A stretch of DNA of 64,000 nucleotides from Nannobrachium achirus (Eukaryota; Chordata; Actinopteri; Myctophiformes; Myctophidae), in assembly GCA_963921795.1 (NCBI GenBank), contig OY997658.1:33132347-33196346 (forward strand), read 5' to 3'. The translations under genes and the position numbers were made by a program. Position 1 is the first letter of the stretch; the number at the start of each line of letters is the position of its first letter. Under the pieces are notes generated by a model, which was not told where the DNA came from, searched no databases, and worked only from the letters and a program-made list of their open reading frames with translations. Of the stretch, positions 1 to 11,982 are shown piece after piece.

Positions 1-94
<94 letters not shown>

Positions 95-95
95 G
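1..95. repeat. (AC)n microsatellite
   Basis: An almost pure AC dinucleotide tract begins at the window edge, with one AG interruption near position 50 and an ATAT step near 84. It probably extends beyond the window. Translated Thr-His or Cys-Val reading frames over such tracts are not genes. Confidence 0.97.
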
Positions 96-2227
<2,132 letters not shown>

Positions 2228-2229
2228 TA

Positions 2230-2474
2230 TCGTCGTTGTCCGGTGAAAACCTTGTATGTCCAAAACCGTTTGTTTTGTATTTATCATTTTTAAAATGATT
2301 TAAACTAGTGAAAACAGCCGATCTACAAGCGCGAGGCGTTGTGTGCTTGTAGATCAGCTGTTTTCACTACTTTTGTGCGATGGCCTTGTGTGATGAAGCA
2401 GCGCTTTACTTTGCTTTACTTTTTTTTTCAAATTTGAAACTTGGAGGTACAAGGTTTCTGCCCGACAGTGACGA
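2230..2474. mobile_element. Family A MITE, copy A1, TA-flanked with central hairpin
   Basis: The element starts TCGTCGTTGTCCGGTG and ends in the imperfect inverse (GCCCGACAGTGACGA), giving terminal inverted repeats of about 30 bp flanked by TA on both sides. A hairpin at 2307-2368 occupies the middle (arms AGTGAAAACAGC... and ...GCTGTTTTCACT). There is no coding capacity. Four other copies lie in this window (6602, 13947, 51939, 62605). The TA duplication would fit Tc1/mariner- or other TA-targeting transposases; the superfamily is not resolved. It ends 14 bp before element B1. Confidence 0.8.
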
Positions 2475-2720
2475 TATGAGCCTTATTACAGTGGTTATCA
2501 AACCTTTTTAGGCTGTGACCCCCAAAATAAACATATTTAAACTGGGGACCCCCACCCTGACAAGCACTTGTAATTGTAGGTATTACATTTAATGTGACTC
2601 GGTTCCACAGATAAATATTGTGAAAATAGCAGATCTACATGCTCACAACGCCTCGCATTGCAAGGCGTTGTGAGCATGTAGATCGGCTATTTTCACAATG
2701 TTCGCCTCTTGCTTACTTAA

Positions 2721-2809
2721 CACACATCTGGTGCCAACCCCGAGTTTCCCGAGTTTGAAAAGGTACTACCGCTGTGCCAACCCCGAGTTTCCCGAGTTTG
2801 GGCCGTTTT

Positions 2810-2842
<33 letters not shown>

Positions 2843-4014
2843 CATTTTTTTTTTTTCAATTTTTTTTTGGACCTCCATAAATGTATTAGGCATGATCGTG
2901 ATCGCGAAATAGACCGTTTGTCAGCCTTCTGATTGGTCCCTGAGACTCCCTGACTGGCCAACCAGAAAAAACATTCACTTTTTGCTATCGGGGGTGGAGT
3001 TTGTGCAGTGGAGAATGTTGCTTCAGGCTTTCAAAAACTGTCCGCAGTGCGCGACACGGAGATCGGCCGGTACGGTGATAGCGACGGCAAGCGTCAAGCG
3101 ATCTCGCTCATCATAACGAATAAGCTTCAACAAACTAGTTCACATGTACCTTATCAATGGTCTAAGAGTCACGATTGGGTACATATAATTTAAATGGGCA
3201 GAATTACGAAAAGCCAGCCTATTATGTGAGGAGAAACATTCTCTCTGTCCTCTTCCTAGTACCCAAGATGCAATGCGCTTCTCTTTCTATCTCTGATCCA
3301 GAGGATTAAACTAATTAAAACATTTATTTTTCGGGGGAAAACTACTGTTTTGCTATGTAATTACTGTACCTTTTTCTTCCCTTTTTATTAATATCACGTA
3401 GATGTGTTTTTTGTGGTACTTTATATAGCTGTAATGAGGCTATGAAGGGGAAAAAAATCCCATCCACTTCCACTATAAAAGAATCTGCAAAGAGGATTCT
3501 GTCCCACTGGGATTAAACACATTAAAACATATATTTTCGGGTAAACCCCCTGTTTTGCAATGTAACTACTGTACCTTTGTCTTCCCTTTTTATTAATATC
3601 ACCTAGGTGTTTTTCCTTTGGTACTTTATATAGCTGTAATGAGGCTATGAAGGGGAAAAAAATCCCATCCACTTCCACTATAAAAACAATCTGCCCAGGG
3701 TTAATGTCCCATCATAGTAACAGGGCAGAATGGGGCGGGATTTACAAAAGGGTTTATTGCATGTTTAACCCCCATACCAACCCATTCTCTTGTTTACATC
3801 TGAAGAAAACATAATGGCTGATAAATCATGAATGCCTGAACGGATTTCCAAGCGGATTTTTTTGTTTGAAAGCTGTGAACAGTCTGCACACACGTGGTGC
3901 ATCATCTAGGCATGGGCGTGCACTTTTTACACAATTGCGCAATTACATGGAAGTCTATGGTAACCATGGCAATGTGGGACATTGAAGAGAAAAAATCATA
4001 GCAACATAAGTGTT
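2721..4014. mobile_element. TTAA-flanked (piggyBac-like) element nested in B1
   Basis: TTAA lies at 2717-2720 and again at 4015-4018, and removing the insert restores a sequence like the uninterrupted copy B2 (gcttactt-atatttgac). The ends share a weak inverted repeat (CACACATCTGGTG against AACACTTATGTTG, 9 of 13). The left end carries the subterminal motif GGTGCCAACCCCGAGTTTCC twice (from about 2730 and 2775). The same kind of terminus occurs in the insert at 48762-49439. No transposase is recognised, so it is a non-autonomous element. Confidence 0.7.
3302..3700. repeat. Two-unit tandem repeat, about 207-bp period
   Basis: Unit 1 starts near 3302 and unit 2 near 3509. Both contain GATTAAAC, TTTTATTAATATCAC, ACTTTATATAGCTGTAATGAG and CCCATCCACTTCCACTATAA. 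It lies inside the nested TTAA element and is probably an internal duplication of it. Confidence 0.85.
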
Positions 4015-4243
4015 TTAATATTTGACAGTTTGGCCAGTTTGGTATTAAAACGTTCTTGAAAGTCCTTAAATTGTCACTTCATAAATGTGCAGATACCTTG
4101 TACACACTTATAGTCTGTGTTGGTTTGTTTACCGTTGAGTGAGAAAAAAAATACATTAAGCTAATCATCTGGGGAGCCCACAAAATAATTTGGCGACCCT
4201 ACTTGGGGTCCTGACCCCAAGTTTGAGAACCACTGCATTATTA

Positions 4244-5040
4244 AATCACACAACATAGAATTTTAAACTATTTTTCTTTTCAGATGCTAGTAAAAATATG
4301 TTATTCAGTTTTAATTTTGTATTAAGTAAGGTATCTCAGTGTGTTGTATACTGTATGACTACTACTTGGTAGAGTTGACCGGAGTATGGATACGGATAAA
4401 CAGTATAAGTAAGGATGATCATTTTAAAATGAGATTCCCATATGCTACTAAATGTTTTTCCTCTGCCCCTTATTCTTTTATTTGCTCCTCGGGAGAAAAG
4501 GGGCTTCGGGGTAATTAAGGTGTGTGTGTGAGCACTGTGAGGCGTGTGTGATCAGACATCACGTTTATGGAGAGAGAACCTTGACATACACAGTATCCAA
4601 ATTCCACAGTAGATCCCTCTACTTTAGCTTAGCTGAAGTGGGGATTGTCATTATGGCACATTATGGTCTCTTTGGGCAAGCCTTGGGGTCACCACCATAC
4701 ACAGAGAGACAGCTGACAGCGATGCCGGGCCAGTTAACGCCGCTTGATGGATCACCTGTGTGTCTGTGCGCGTGTGACCGTGGGTGTGTGCGTGGGCGGG
4801 TACACGGACATGTGTGCGCGCGTGCATCTGTGCGAGTGTGCACGCATGTTGTGCGCATGTGTCCCTGTGGAGAGCCTCTTTGGCCGGATGGCGTATCAGA
4901 TGGCACGTTAATTACTCAGCCTTCAAAAGATGGGCTGTCCTGGGCAGGACTGAGGGAGAGCTGATGGCTCTATGGTGGTCAGAGAGAGGCCGTCTGTGGG
5001 GAAGAGGCGTGGAGAGCAGAGACCCACGTGGAGGTCTAGC
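4244..5040. other. Non-coding stretch with alternating purine-pyrimidine tract
   Basis: No gene is recognised. From about 4740 to 4860 the sequence is an irregular TG/CG alternation (gtgtgtgcgtgggcgggt and similar), the kind of sequence able to adopt Z-DNA. An open frame of about 146 codons crosses it but has repeat-like composition and no domain. Confidence 0.5.
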
Positions 5041-5095
5041 ACACGCACGCAGGCACGCGTGCGCGAACACACACACGCGCGCACGCACGCACGCA

Positions 5096-5140
<45 letters not shown>
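5041..5140. repeat. CA/CGCA-rich microsatellite
   Basis: An interrupted ACGC/CA tract (5041-5100) passes into a purer CA tract to about 5139. Confidence 0.9.
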
Positions 5141-5392
5141 CAACGGTATACTAATTATTACACACACACAAACATTATTTAGCCCCTGGGTGCTGTGCTC
5201 TTCAATGATTTGAACCAACAAAATGCTAATCATAATAATAATAATTATAAGAAAATAAATGTATGATGTTGGCGGGTGTGTGTGCGAACACACGAACACA
5301 CACATCACAAGTATACTAATTATTACACGCACACAAACATTAAATAGCCTCTGGGCGCTATGCTCTTCAATGATTTGAACTAACAAAATGAT
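5127..5392. repeat. Diverged direct repeat pair of about 95 bp
   Basis: Units at about 5127-5225 and 5299-5392 share CACACATC, TATACTAATTATTACAC, ACACAAACATT, TGCTCTTCAATGATTTGAAC and AACAAAATG. They look like a local duplication seeded on the CA tract. Confidence 0.8.
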
Positions 5393-5632
5393 GTTGCGGG
5401 GCTGGGGTTGGAGGGGATACAAGAATAAGAGATGCAACAAATGATCTTGATCTGTGTTGTCTGAGTATAGTGTTCTGTGGTCGTTTTGTGACACATTGCT
5501 GGAGTGGTTAACCACTTTCACACTGGTGTCCCAACATTATTTCAAGGATTTTCAGTTCTTTTCAAGAAATTTCTAAATGTTTTGACGTTTTTCGAAAATA
5601 AGATCTTAAGGTGAGGGTGGTGCCAAAGAATG

Positions 5633-5645
5633 TGTGTGAGAGAGA

Positions 5646-5682
<37 letters not shown>
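5633..5682. repeat. (GA)n microsatellite
   Basis: GT-to-GA compound tract dominated by GA units, with one GACA interruption. Confidence 0.95.
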
Positions 5683-6378
5683 GGCTAGATCAGCTACTCT
5701 ATTTTCGAATAGCTGAAGTATATGCATTGGCACTGAACTGGTTTAACGTTACTTCACAGTACAACAGATAGTGAAAATAGCACTTATCTTTGCTACGTTT
5801 TTAAAAGATTTGCCTATTAATGATGACATGTCCAAAATAGGGACTAACATAATAATAATATAATTCATATCATATATTAATCAATTTAAATGGTGGAATG
5901 TGTCTTTGTGTACTGTATATCATAGTATATTTGTGGATGTGTGTGTGCGTGCGTTCGTGCATGCATGCGTGCGGTAGCAGCTCTCACGTAAACAGTGAAC
6001 AGGAGGGATGGACGCAGGCCTTTGACCCCACCTGACCCTGCCCATCCCCCTTTCAGCCTACTGCATCCATCCTTCAACTGAGCGCGCACACACACACACA
6101 TACATACACACACACACACACAGCTCAAAGTTCCCAAAGTCCTTCTTTCTCCCGTCCATCAGATCAAAGCTTGCCGGGGGTTGAGGGGGACGTGACCCGT
6201 GGGAGAGGCGAAGGACCCCGCTGTTTGGCCAGTCGGCGGTGTGGAAAGAGACAAACGGGCAGCTCCAAGGACGCCCCGAGAGCCCCTGGGCCGACGGGTC
6301 CTAAATCCATGGAGGTTTCTCAAGGCCATGCATGACAGAGTAGGTCGTTTGTTCTGTCAACATAGACACTCACAGTCT
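5683..6378. other. Non-coding stretch with short TG and CA tracts
   Basis: Contains TG/TGCG near 5937-5976 and CA with CATA units near 6089-6122. Otherwise nothing is recognised. Confidence 0.5.
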
Positions 6379-6545
<167 letters not shown>

Positions 6546-6601
6546 TTTATCAGAGAACCATACACTCACAGTCACATCTGTCACATTCTATCACACATAT
6601 A

Positions 6602-6860
6602 TCGTCACTGTAGGGCAGAAACATCGTATCTCCAAGTTTCAAATTTGATTTTTTTTTCGCAAAGTAAAGCCCTGCATCATCACACAAGGCCATCGCACAA
6701 AAGTAGTGAAAACAGCTGATCTACAAGCACACAACGCCTCGCGGTGCGAGGTGTTGTGTGCTTGTAGATCGGCTGTTTTCACTAGTTTAAATCATTTCAA
6801 AAATGATAAATACAAAACCAACGGTTTTGGACATACAAGGTTTTCACCGGACAACGACAA
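6602..6860. mobile_element. Family A MITE, copy A2
   Basis: Inverted relative to A1: starts TCGTCACTGTAGGGCAGAAAC and ends ACCGGACAACGACAA, flanked by TA (6600-6601 and 6861-6862). It carries a near-perfect hairpin at 6705-6783 with outer arms AGTGAAAACAGC/GCTGTTTTCACT. Confidence 0.82.
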
Positions 6861-6927
6861 TATACAAGTACACGCTCTCTTCCTTGCTGTCTCTCTCACA
6901 CTGTCTCTCTTTTGTCAACATCACCCG

Positions 6928-7314
6928 TAGGGCTGAGCACACAATGGAAACAAGTCGTCCTCATGGCTTTTTGTGTTATCCTTTTAGAATTTGTTACTGC
7001 ACCCCTGTATCTTTTGCAAACTGTTAATGGATCACACTTTATCGTCTGAGATGTGGATATGGCATCAGTGTTGTATTTTCCTAGTCTTAAAGGCTACATT
7101 ACAGCAAAGTGATGTAATCATCTGAACTTACCTAGCTGTTCTATTATTTGCCTTGTGTGTCACCAACTTAATTATTATATCAAGCATAATATTTATCAAA
7201 AATCGTATTGTGTAAATATGTTTGCGAAAGCACAAGTAATCATCCCCACAATATTGTCACAACATTGATATCAATTATGGTGATATTGTATTTTGTCCAG
7301 ATCGCCCAGCCCTA
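6928..7314. mobile_element. Possible MITE with TAGGGCTG/CAGCCCTA ends
   Basis: The left end TAGGGCTGAGC and the right end GCCCAGCCCTA are inverted repeats of about 10 bp, a terminus common in fish MITEs that target GGGCTGGGC-type ends. I see no clean target duplication, so the boundaries are tentative. Confidence 0.5.
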
Positions 7315-7436
7315 ATGGTGGCACAACCAGTGTTGGATAAACAATCCTAAAACTGTAGAACTGTTAAAAAATAGCAAGCTACTTTAACAACACATTGTGA
7401 AGTCGGATCATACCTTTTATTATGAAATACTAGAAG

Positions 7437-8860
7437 CTCGGGCCGAGCGTCTAGTCGGCGCCCTGGCCAACTCGGGAACAATGTAAATAGGGGATGAATG
7501 CCCCGCCCTTTAATGCAAACCCGTTACCCCATTATACCTGTTGTCATAGGATCTGTTTTGACCATATGTTTGCATGTGTCCATTTATGCCCATATATGGG
7601 GATATCTGTCTGTCTACGTCCATTTTATGTCCATATACAGTATGGAGATCTCTGTAGGACCCGTTTTGACCATCTGTTTGCCTGTGTCCATTTATGCCCA
7701 TATATGGAGTTATCTGTCTGTCTGCGTCCATTTTATGCCCATATATGGAGATCTCTGTAGGACCTGTATTGACCATCTGTTTGCCTGTGTCCATTTATGC
7801 TCATATATGGAGATATCTGTATCTGTCTGTCTGCATCCATTTCATGCCCATATATGGAGATCTCTGTATCTGTTTGTCTGTGTCCCTTTATGCCCATTAT
7901 GGAGATCTCTGTATCTGTCTGTGCCTCCGACTGTGTTGCAGACACAGTGCTGGTTCCCCCTTTAATGCAAACCCCATTATACCTGTTGTCATAGGACCCG
8001 TTTTGACCATCTGTTTGCCTGTGTCCATTTATGCCCATATATGGAGATATCTTGTCATAGGACCCGTTTTGACCATCTGTTTGCCTGTGTCCATTTATGC
8101 CCATATATGGAGATATCTGTATCTGTCTTTTTGCGTCCATTTTATGCCCATATATGGAGATCTTTGACCATCTGTTTGCCTGTGTCCATTTATGCTCATA
8201 TATGGAGATATCTGTATCTGTCTATCTGCATCCATTTTATGCCCATAAATGGAGATCTATGCAGACACAGTGCCGGTTCCGGAAAACCCTGATGTCAGAC
8301 ATCAGAATCCGAACCTTTCGTGCTGATTCCAGAAAATCGCGTATCGGATCGGGTCGAGGCCGGGCACTGCACTACCTGCTGCGGCGGGGAACGCGCGTGC
8401 CGAATTTGAAATGGGGAATGAATGCCCCACCCTTTAATGCAAACCCCATTATACCTGTTGTCATCAGAGCTGTTTTGACCATATGTTTGCCTGTGTCCTT
8501 TTATGCCCATATAGGAACATCAGAATACGTAACCATGGCATTTTTTGTTGACTCATGTGGCGTACGTGATCTCAGAGCCTTTTATGATGTGATGTCACAA
8601 TGAGTCAGCGCTTGTGCCGATTTCCTCCGGATTAGCCTGATGTCAACAATCAGCCCCGCATAAGGAGATTACGAACGTTTTGCGCCGGTTCTGGAAAACC
8701 GCGCGTCGGGTCGGGTCGAGGCCCGGCACTGCACTCCGCGCCGCGGCGGGGAACGCGCGTGCCGAATCTGAAGCCGGTGGGACGAACGGTTCTCGAGATA
8801 TGCGGATTACAGACAGACACGCACGCAGAGACTTCTCGCATTTATAGATAGATTATATCA
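7437..8860. repeat. Unclassified repeat containing a CCATATATGG-rich tandem array
   Basis: The core (about 7540-8260) is an irregular array of a unit containing GACCATCTGTTTGCCTGTGT, CCATTTATGCCCATATATGG and AGATATCTGTATCTGTCTG. Copies of the first motif start near 7668, 7771, 8007, 8071 and 8166. GC-rich blocks at about 8330-8410 and 8690-8780 are diverged copies of each other (GGGTCGAGGCC, GGCGGGGAACGCGCGTGCCG). The 3' end (ACTTCTCGCATTTATAGATA) resembles tails of non-LTR or similar fish repeats, but I cannot name the family. The short frames are repeat shadows, not genes. Confidence 0.7.
7590..8252. promoter_or_regulatory. Cluster of CArG-box-like motifs
   Basis: CCATATATGG, a perfect match to the serum response factor consensus CC(A/T)6GG, occurs at 7590, 7698, 7739, 7848, 8035, 8101 and 8148, and CCATAAATGG at 8243. 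They recur because they are part of the tandem unit. Whether SRF binds them is unknown; the motif match is seen, the function is inference. Confidence 0.35.
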
Positions 8861-9092
8861 TGATAATTTAATACTGATGTATTTATTGCCCAGTGGCCAG
8901 GTTGGCAGGTTGGAATCCAAAGTCCATGCTAGAAGCACAGTTCAAATATTCCCTCAATTTGGCTGGAAACACTTTTAGATTATACGTAGGTCCTATTATA
9001 GGTAGAAAGGAGATGCCAGCACTCACTTTAGAATGAAATCTTTCTCTTTTATTTTCAAGATGCCCCAGCAGCACAGCAGCGACAAACGAACG

Positions 9093-9118
9093 TTTCGACC
9101 CGTGTGGGTCTTCCTCAG
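9093..9118 (-). ncRNA. Hammerhead-ribozyme-like core
   Basis: On the minus strand: CTGAGGA (9112-9118), stem II GACCC/GGGTC closed by a four-base loop, then GAAA (9093-9096). This fits the hammerhead core CUGANGA - stem II - GAAA. Helix I, the short helix III and the cleavage site were not resolved by eye, so activity is unproven. Its position 3' of the Penelope endonuclease remnant supports the reading. Confidence 0.5.
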
Positions 9119-9565
9119 CGTGTATCTGAGATTAACTAGTGTCAGTGTCACTTATAAAGGGGACCTGGGTGCATCACACAAAACGGTCCGAGCGACATGC
9201 AACATCCGTTTAGATCACTTCTTTTTTACATTTTTACATTTTTCACATCCCAAGAAAAATAATAAAATAACAATAGTCTCAAATACATTTTTGGACATTT
9301 TAGAAAAGTTACTGTTAGAGAAAGTCATAATCTGTGCAGGTCCCAGACCCCAATATAAAAGACAGACTCAGACTTTTCTAAAGTAGTACAGCAGTAGAGT
9401 ATTTAAAAACAACTAGTATCAACACCGTAGTGTTGTTGAAGCAACACATACAAACTCCAATACAAAGAGAAGCTCTGTTTTTTTGTTGTGTAAACCACAG
9501 ATCAAAATAGAAAGAGTAAATAGTAAATAGTAAATAGTAATAGTAAATAGTAAATAAGTAAATAG

Positions 9566-9725
9566 TCATAGGAAACATCCCAGTAATAATTCTTCATTTA
9601 AACCTTTTGGGTGTTCCGTTTGCAGGTTATGAATCCACCAGGCTTCTCTTTGTAAGAGTAATTTTTCTCGATCACCTCCTCTTTTAAGGGGTTTTACCAG
9701 CTCGATACCCTGGAACCTTAGATCG
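9566..9725 (-). pseudogene. Penelope-like GIY-YIG endonuclease C-terminal fragment
   Basis: Reading the minus strand from about 9725 to the stop at 9566-9568 gives a frame with RFQGIELVKP, then KRGGDREKLL, then REAWWIHNLQTEHPKGLNEE, ending GCFL. The pattern of GGD, REA-W-I, L-T and P-GLNEE is typical of the C-terminal part of the Penelope-like GIY-YIG endonuclease, which nicks target DNA for retrotransposition. Stops lie just upstream (from about 9740 leftward in the protein sense), and the catalytic GIY and YIG motifs are not present. About 50 codons of a domain roughly 90-100 residues long remain. Confidence 0.75.
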
Positions 9726-9769
9726 CACTATTATAGGTAACCAATGCACAGGTATTCCCTTCAGCTTTT

Positions 9770-9823
9770 CAAAAATAGCCGATCAAGCTCACGCCTTGTG
9801 AGCTTGTAGATCTGCTATTTTTG
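9770..9823. repeat. Isolated copy of the shared hairpin
   Basis: Arms CAAAAATAGCCGATCAAGCTC and its inverse with a short loop; the left arm lacks a CTA step. No surrounding terminal repeats are recognised. Confidence 0.8.
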
Positions 9824-9889
9824 CCAATAAAGGTAGACTAGTCCTGTGCCCGGGGGTGTACACTGTATATGAGGGATTGAATGTAGGAG

Positions 9890-10330
9890 TCTCAGAAGTT
9901 ATGTTGGAGAACCCATACCTGTTGTATCCATCTGTCTGGCTCTCTTTTATGCCCATGGTGGTCTGTGTCCAGACCAGTCTGTGATGTCATCTCCAAATTT
10001 GGGCACTGTAGTGATGTCTGTCAGTGATGTAAGTTGGGCATTGCTTTCAGTCTGTCTGGCTTTCTTTTATGCCCATATATGGTGTTCCGTGTCCAGGCCA
10101 GACTGTGGTGTCATCTCCAAATTTGGGCACTGTCAGTCAGAGATGTCAGTGAGTGATCCTTCTTCTTTCTTGTATCATCGTCCTTGATGATTGATTGGAG
10201 ACATTTTATTTCACAAGATGTCTCTGGAGTGATAACAGTTGGTTTCAGCATGCGGCTGTTACCATGGTGGCGACACTGTTTAGTATCAGTGATGTAGTTA
10301 GATGATTTCATAATTTGATACATTTTTAAT
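9890..10330. repeat. Diverged repeat with paired CTGTCTGGC...TTTTATGCCCAT units
   Basis: Two related units near 9930-10010 and 10047-10135 share TCTGTCTGGCT, CTTTTATGCCCAT, CTGTGTCCAG/CCGTGTCCAG, TGTGRTGTCATCTCCAAATT and TGGGCACTGT. They resemble the array at 7.5-8.3 kb. No coding capacity. Confidence 0.6.
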
Positions 10331-10895
10331 TATCTAAATCTGCAAAGTAACTAGTAAATAAAGCTGTCAAATAAATGTAGTGGAGTAGAAGTATATAGAA
10401 ATAGAAATACTCAAGTAAAGTAAGAGTACCTTGAAATTGTACTTAAAGGACGACTTCACCCATTTTTCAACCTATCTTCATATAAACGAAGCATAGTGTT
10501 AATTCATGCAGGCAGTGAACTGCAGTGTTTCTGAACTGTCCACAGTCCTCCACTGAGACACGGACAGAGTAGACAAAAATCGTGCCATAGTACCACTAAG
10601 ACGCCCTAATGGCTATGTCGTGCTGAAACAACAGAGACTGACACAAACACACAATATGTCCATATATGGGCATTCCCAGATATGGGCTTCATTTTGGTGA
10701 CATCAGGGATCCTGGGCATGATCTCCACCTTATCTTGGCTATGGAGCGTGACATGAGGCGTGACAGGAGGCATGACGGACGGACATGATCTGCAGGTTTC
10801 CATACTAATAAGAAGATGGTTTCAAAAGGGTTAAGTCGTCCTTTAAGTACAAGTACTTGAGTACATTTTACAAAACTGCGTATTTCCCTTGCTGT
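10330..10895. mobile_element. Family J element fragment (J0) interrupted by element L
   Basis: Both flanks of element L carry the typical family J text (GCAAAGTAACTAGTA, AGTGGAGTAGAAGTA, then AAGTACTTGAGTACATTT). Outer termini are not clear, so boundaries are approximate. Confidence 0.55.
10447..10842. mobile_element. Element L, TTAA-flanked MITE nested in J0
   Basis: TTAA at 10443-10446 and 10843-10846 directly flank 15-bp inverted repeats, AGGACGACTTCACCC on the left and GGGTTAAGTCGTCCT on the right (one difference). Removing it restores GTACTTTAAGTACAAGTAC, as expected in family J. TTAA targeting fits the piggyBac or Kolobok superfamilies. It contains a CCATATATGG motif at about 10659. 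No transposase. Confidence 0.8.
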
Positions 10896-10989
10896 CGGTG
10901 CTCCACACGGCCCACTGCCTCTGGCCCGTGGCATTGATTCATTTGTGGGATAATAGAAACACACAGCAACCCCTGGTGGGTGTATGATC

Positions 10990-11225
10990 ACCGTAATGAT
11001 TTAATAATTATGTTGTATTCATAAAGAAACGGATGTTTAATCATCTGTTTACCCACTTTATCTCCAGAGCTGATTAGATCTAATCGCTTCCCCCCTAATA
11101 CACAGTTGTTTTTAATAATACTTAATTAGTTGTAGCTCCAGTGAATTTCTAATGAACCGTTTCCTCCCCTAGGCTTAGGTGCAGCGAGATGGTGACGGCT
11201 CATTTGCATCTACATTATGAAACAA
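10990..11225. other. AT-rich, possibly conserved non-coding stretch
   Basis: Unique-looking sequence with clusters of homeodomain-like TAAT/ATTA cores and an octamer-like ATTTGCAT near 11201. I infer only that it could be a conserved enhancer; sequence alone does not show it. Confidence 0.25.
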
Positions 11226-11227
11226 GT

Positions 11228-11244
11228 GGGGGGGGGGGGGGGGG
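11228..11244. repeat. Poly(G) run, 17 bp
   Basis: Uninterrupted G homopolymer, one of several long G/C runs in this window. Confidence 0.95.
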
Positions 11245-11671
11245 AAATCCCAGAAACAAGCCATGACAAATGTTCAGCAGTGATAGACTAAAGTTTCGCA
11301 GTCTTTCTTTGGTGTACTTTAAAACATTGGTTCTCAAAGTGGGGTCCTTTGGGGGGAGCTGGTTCCAGAATGATAGTTAACCAAATGAACCCTTGTGGGT
11401 CTGTGTACAAATTCTGTACCTGTACACTCACAGAGTTAAATTAACACTGAGAATTTAGAGTGTAGATTAGGTTCCAGAGATAAAACATTTACCATTATCA
11501 AAGTGGGGATCGTTGAAATGAAAAGGGTTGAGCATCAACTGCAGATATATCTGTGTAAGTCCACCTTTCTAACTCTGCCTTATATCGTGCTCAGGTTTTT
11601 CTCTTTGCAGATGAGTAAGCCTGGCTACGCGAGGTTAGGATTGGGCAGTGCTAGTAAATAAAATATACTTA
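11245..11671. other. Non-coding stretch with hAT-like fragments
   Basis: CATTGGTTCTCAAAGTGGGG at about 11326 resembles a hAT terminus, but no partner end is seen. Text near 11430-11465 (TACACTCACAGAGTT, AACACTGAG) resembles family W. No gene. Confidence 0.4.
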
Positions 11672-11873
11672 TAGAGGGTATGCGCATGCGTAAAGTGAAT
11701 GGCAAATCGAGTGGCAAAGTGAGTTTAGCGTTGTTTAATGCAATCAGATAGGACTTTTCTGTTTGGATGTATGGGCTGCCAAGGCCATAAAGTTGTTTTT
11801 TTTTTTTTGCCACTCAGTAGGCGTTCCCGCATAACTTCCGGGTATGTTGATGATGTCACGCGCATACCCTCTA
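11672..11873. mobile_element. Short MITE with TAGAGGGTATGCGC termini
   Basis: A perfect 14-bp inverted repeat (TAGAGGGTATGCGC / GCGCATACCCTCTA) bounds 202 bp without coding capacity. The flanking duplication is not clear. It lies about 110 bp upstream of the kelch pseudogene. Confidence 0.65.
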
Positions 11874-11982
11874 TTGATTAGCTAAAAACACCTGGCCAGG
11901 ACAAGTACTGTGTGCGTGCGTGATGTCATGTGATGTGATGTCATGTTTATGCAGTGTCACACCACAGCCCTGGTCACTCTAA

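Larger units (their letters stand above)
2489..4235. mobile_element. Family B hAT-Charlie-like element, copy B1, split by a nested insertion
   Basis: It begins CAGTGGTTATCAAACC and ends GTTTGAGAACCACTG, the terminus style of hAT-Charlie elements. It is flanked by an 8-bp duplication, ccttatta (2481-2488) against cattatta (4236-4243), one mismatch. A hairpin at 2617-2699 has arms of about 40 bp. Internal sequence matches copy B2 at 34710, except that 1.3 kb is inserted at 2721-4014. Non-autonomous, with no transposase frame. Confidence 0.88.
8885..9740 (-). mobile_element. Penelope-like element, 3' remnant
   Basis: The minus strand carries a GIY-YIG endonuclease C-terminal remnant (9566-9725). 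Downstream of it is a hammerhead-like core (9093-9118) in the sequence CTGAGGA, stem GACCC/GGGTC, GAAACGTT. Penelope-like retroelements are known to combine a GIY-YIG endonuclease with hammerhead ribozyme motifs in their terminal repeats. The reverse transcriptase is absent, so this is a 5'-truncated, dead copy. Boundaries are approximate. An AGTAAAT-type simple repeat (9517-9565) directly follows the coding remnant. Confidence 0.72.

Noticed and set aside
7540..8260. CRISPR-like spaced repeats
   Set aside because: Spacing is irregular, spacers are themselves repeats, and the window is plainly eukaryotic.
7494..8603. Overlapping open frames of 83-168 codons with repeated residues
   Set aside because: They are readings of the CCATATATGG tandem array in several frames; the periodicity is of DNA, not of a protein family.
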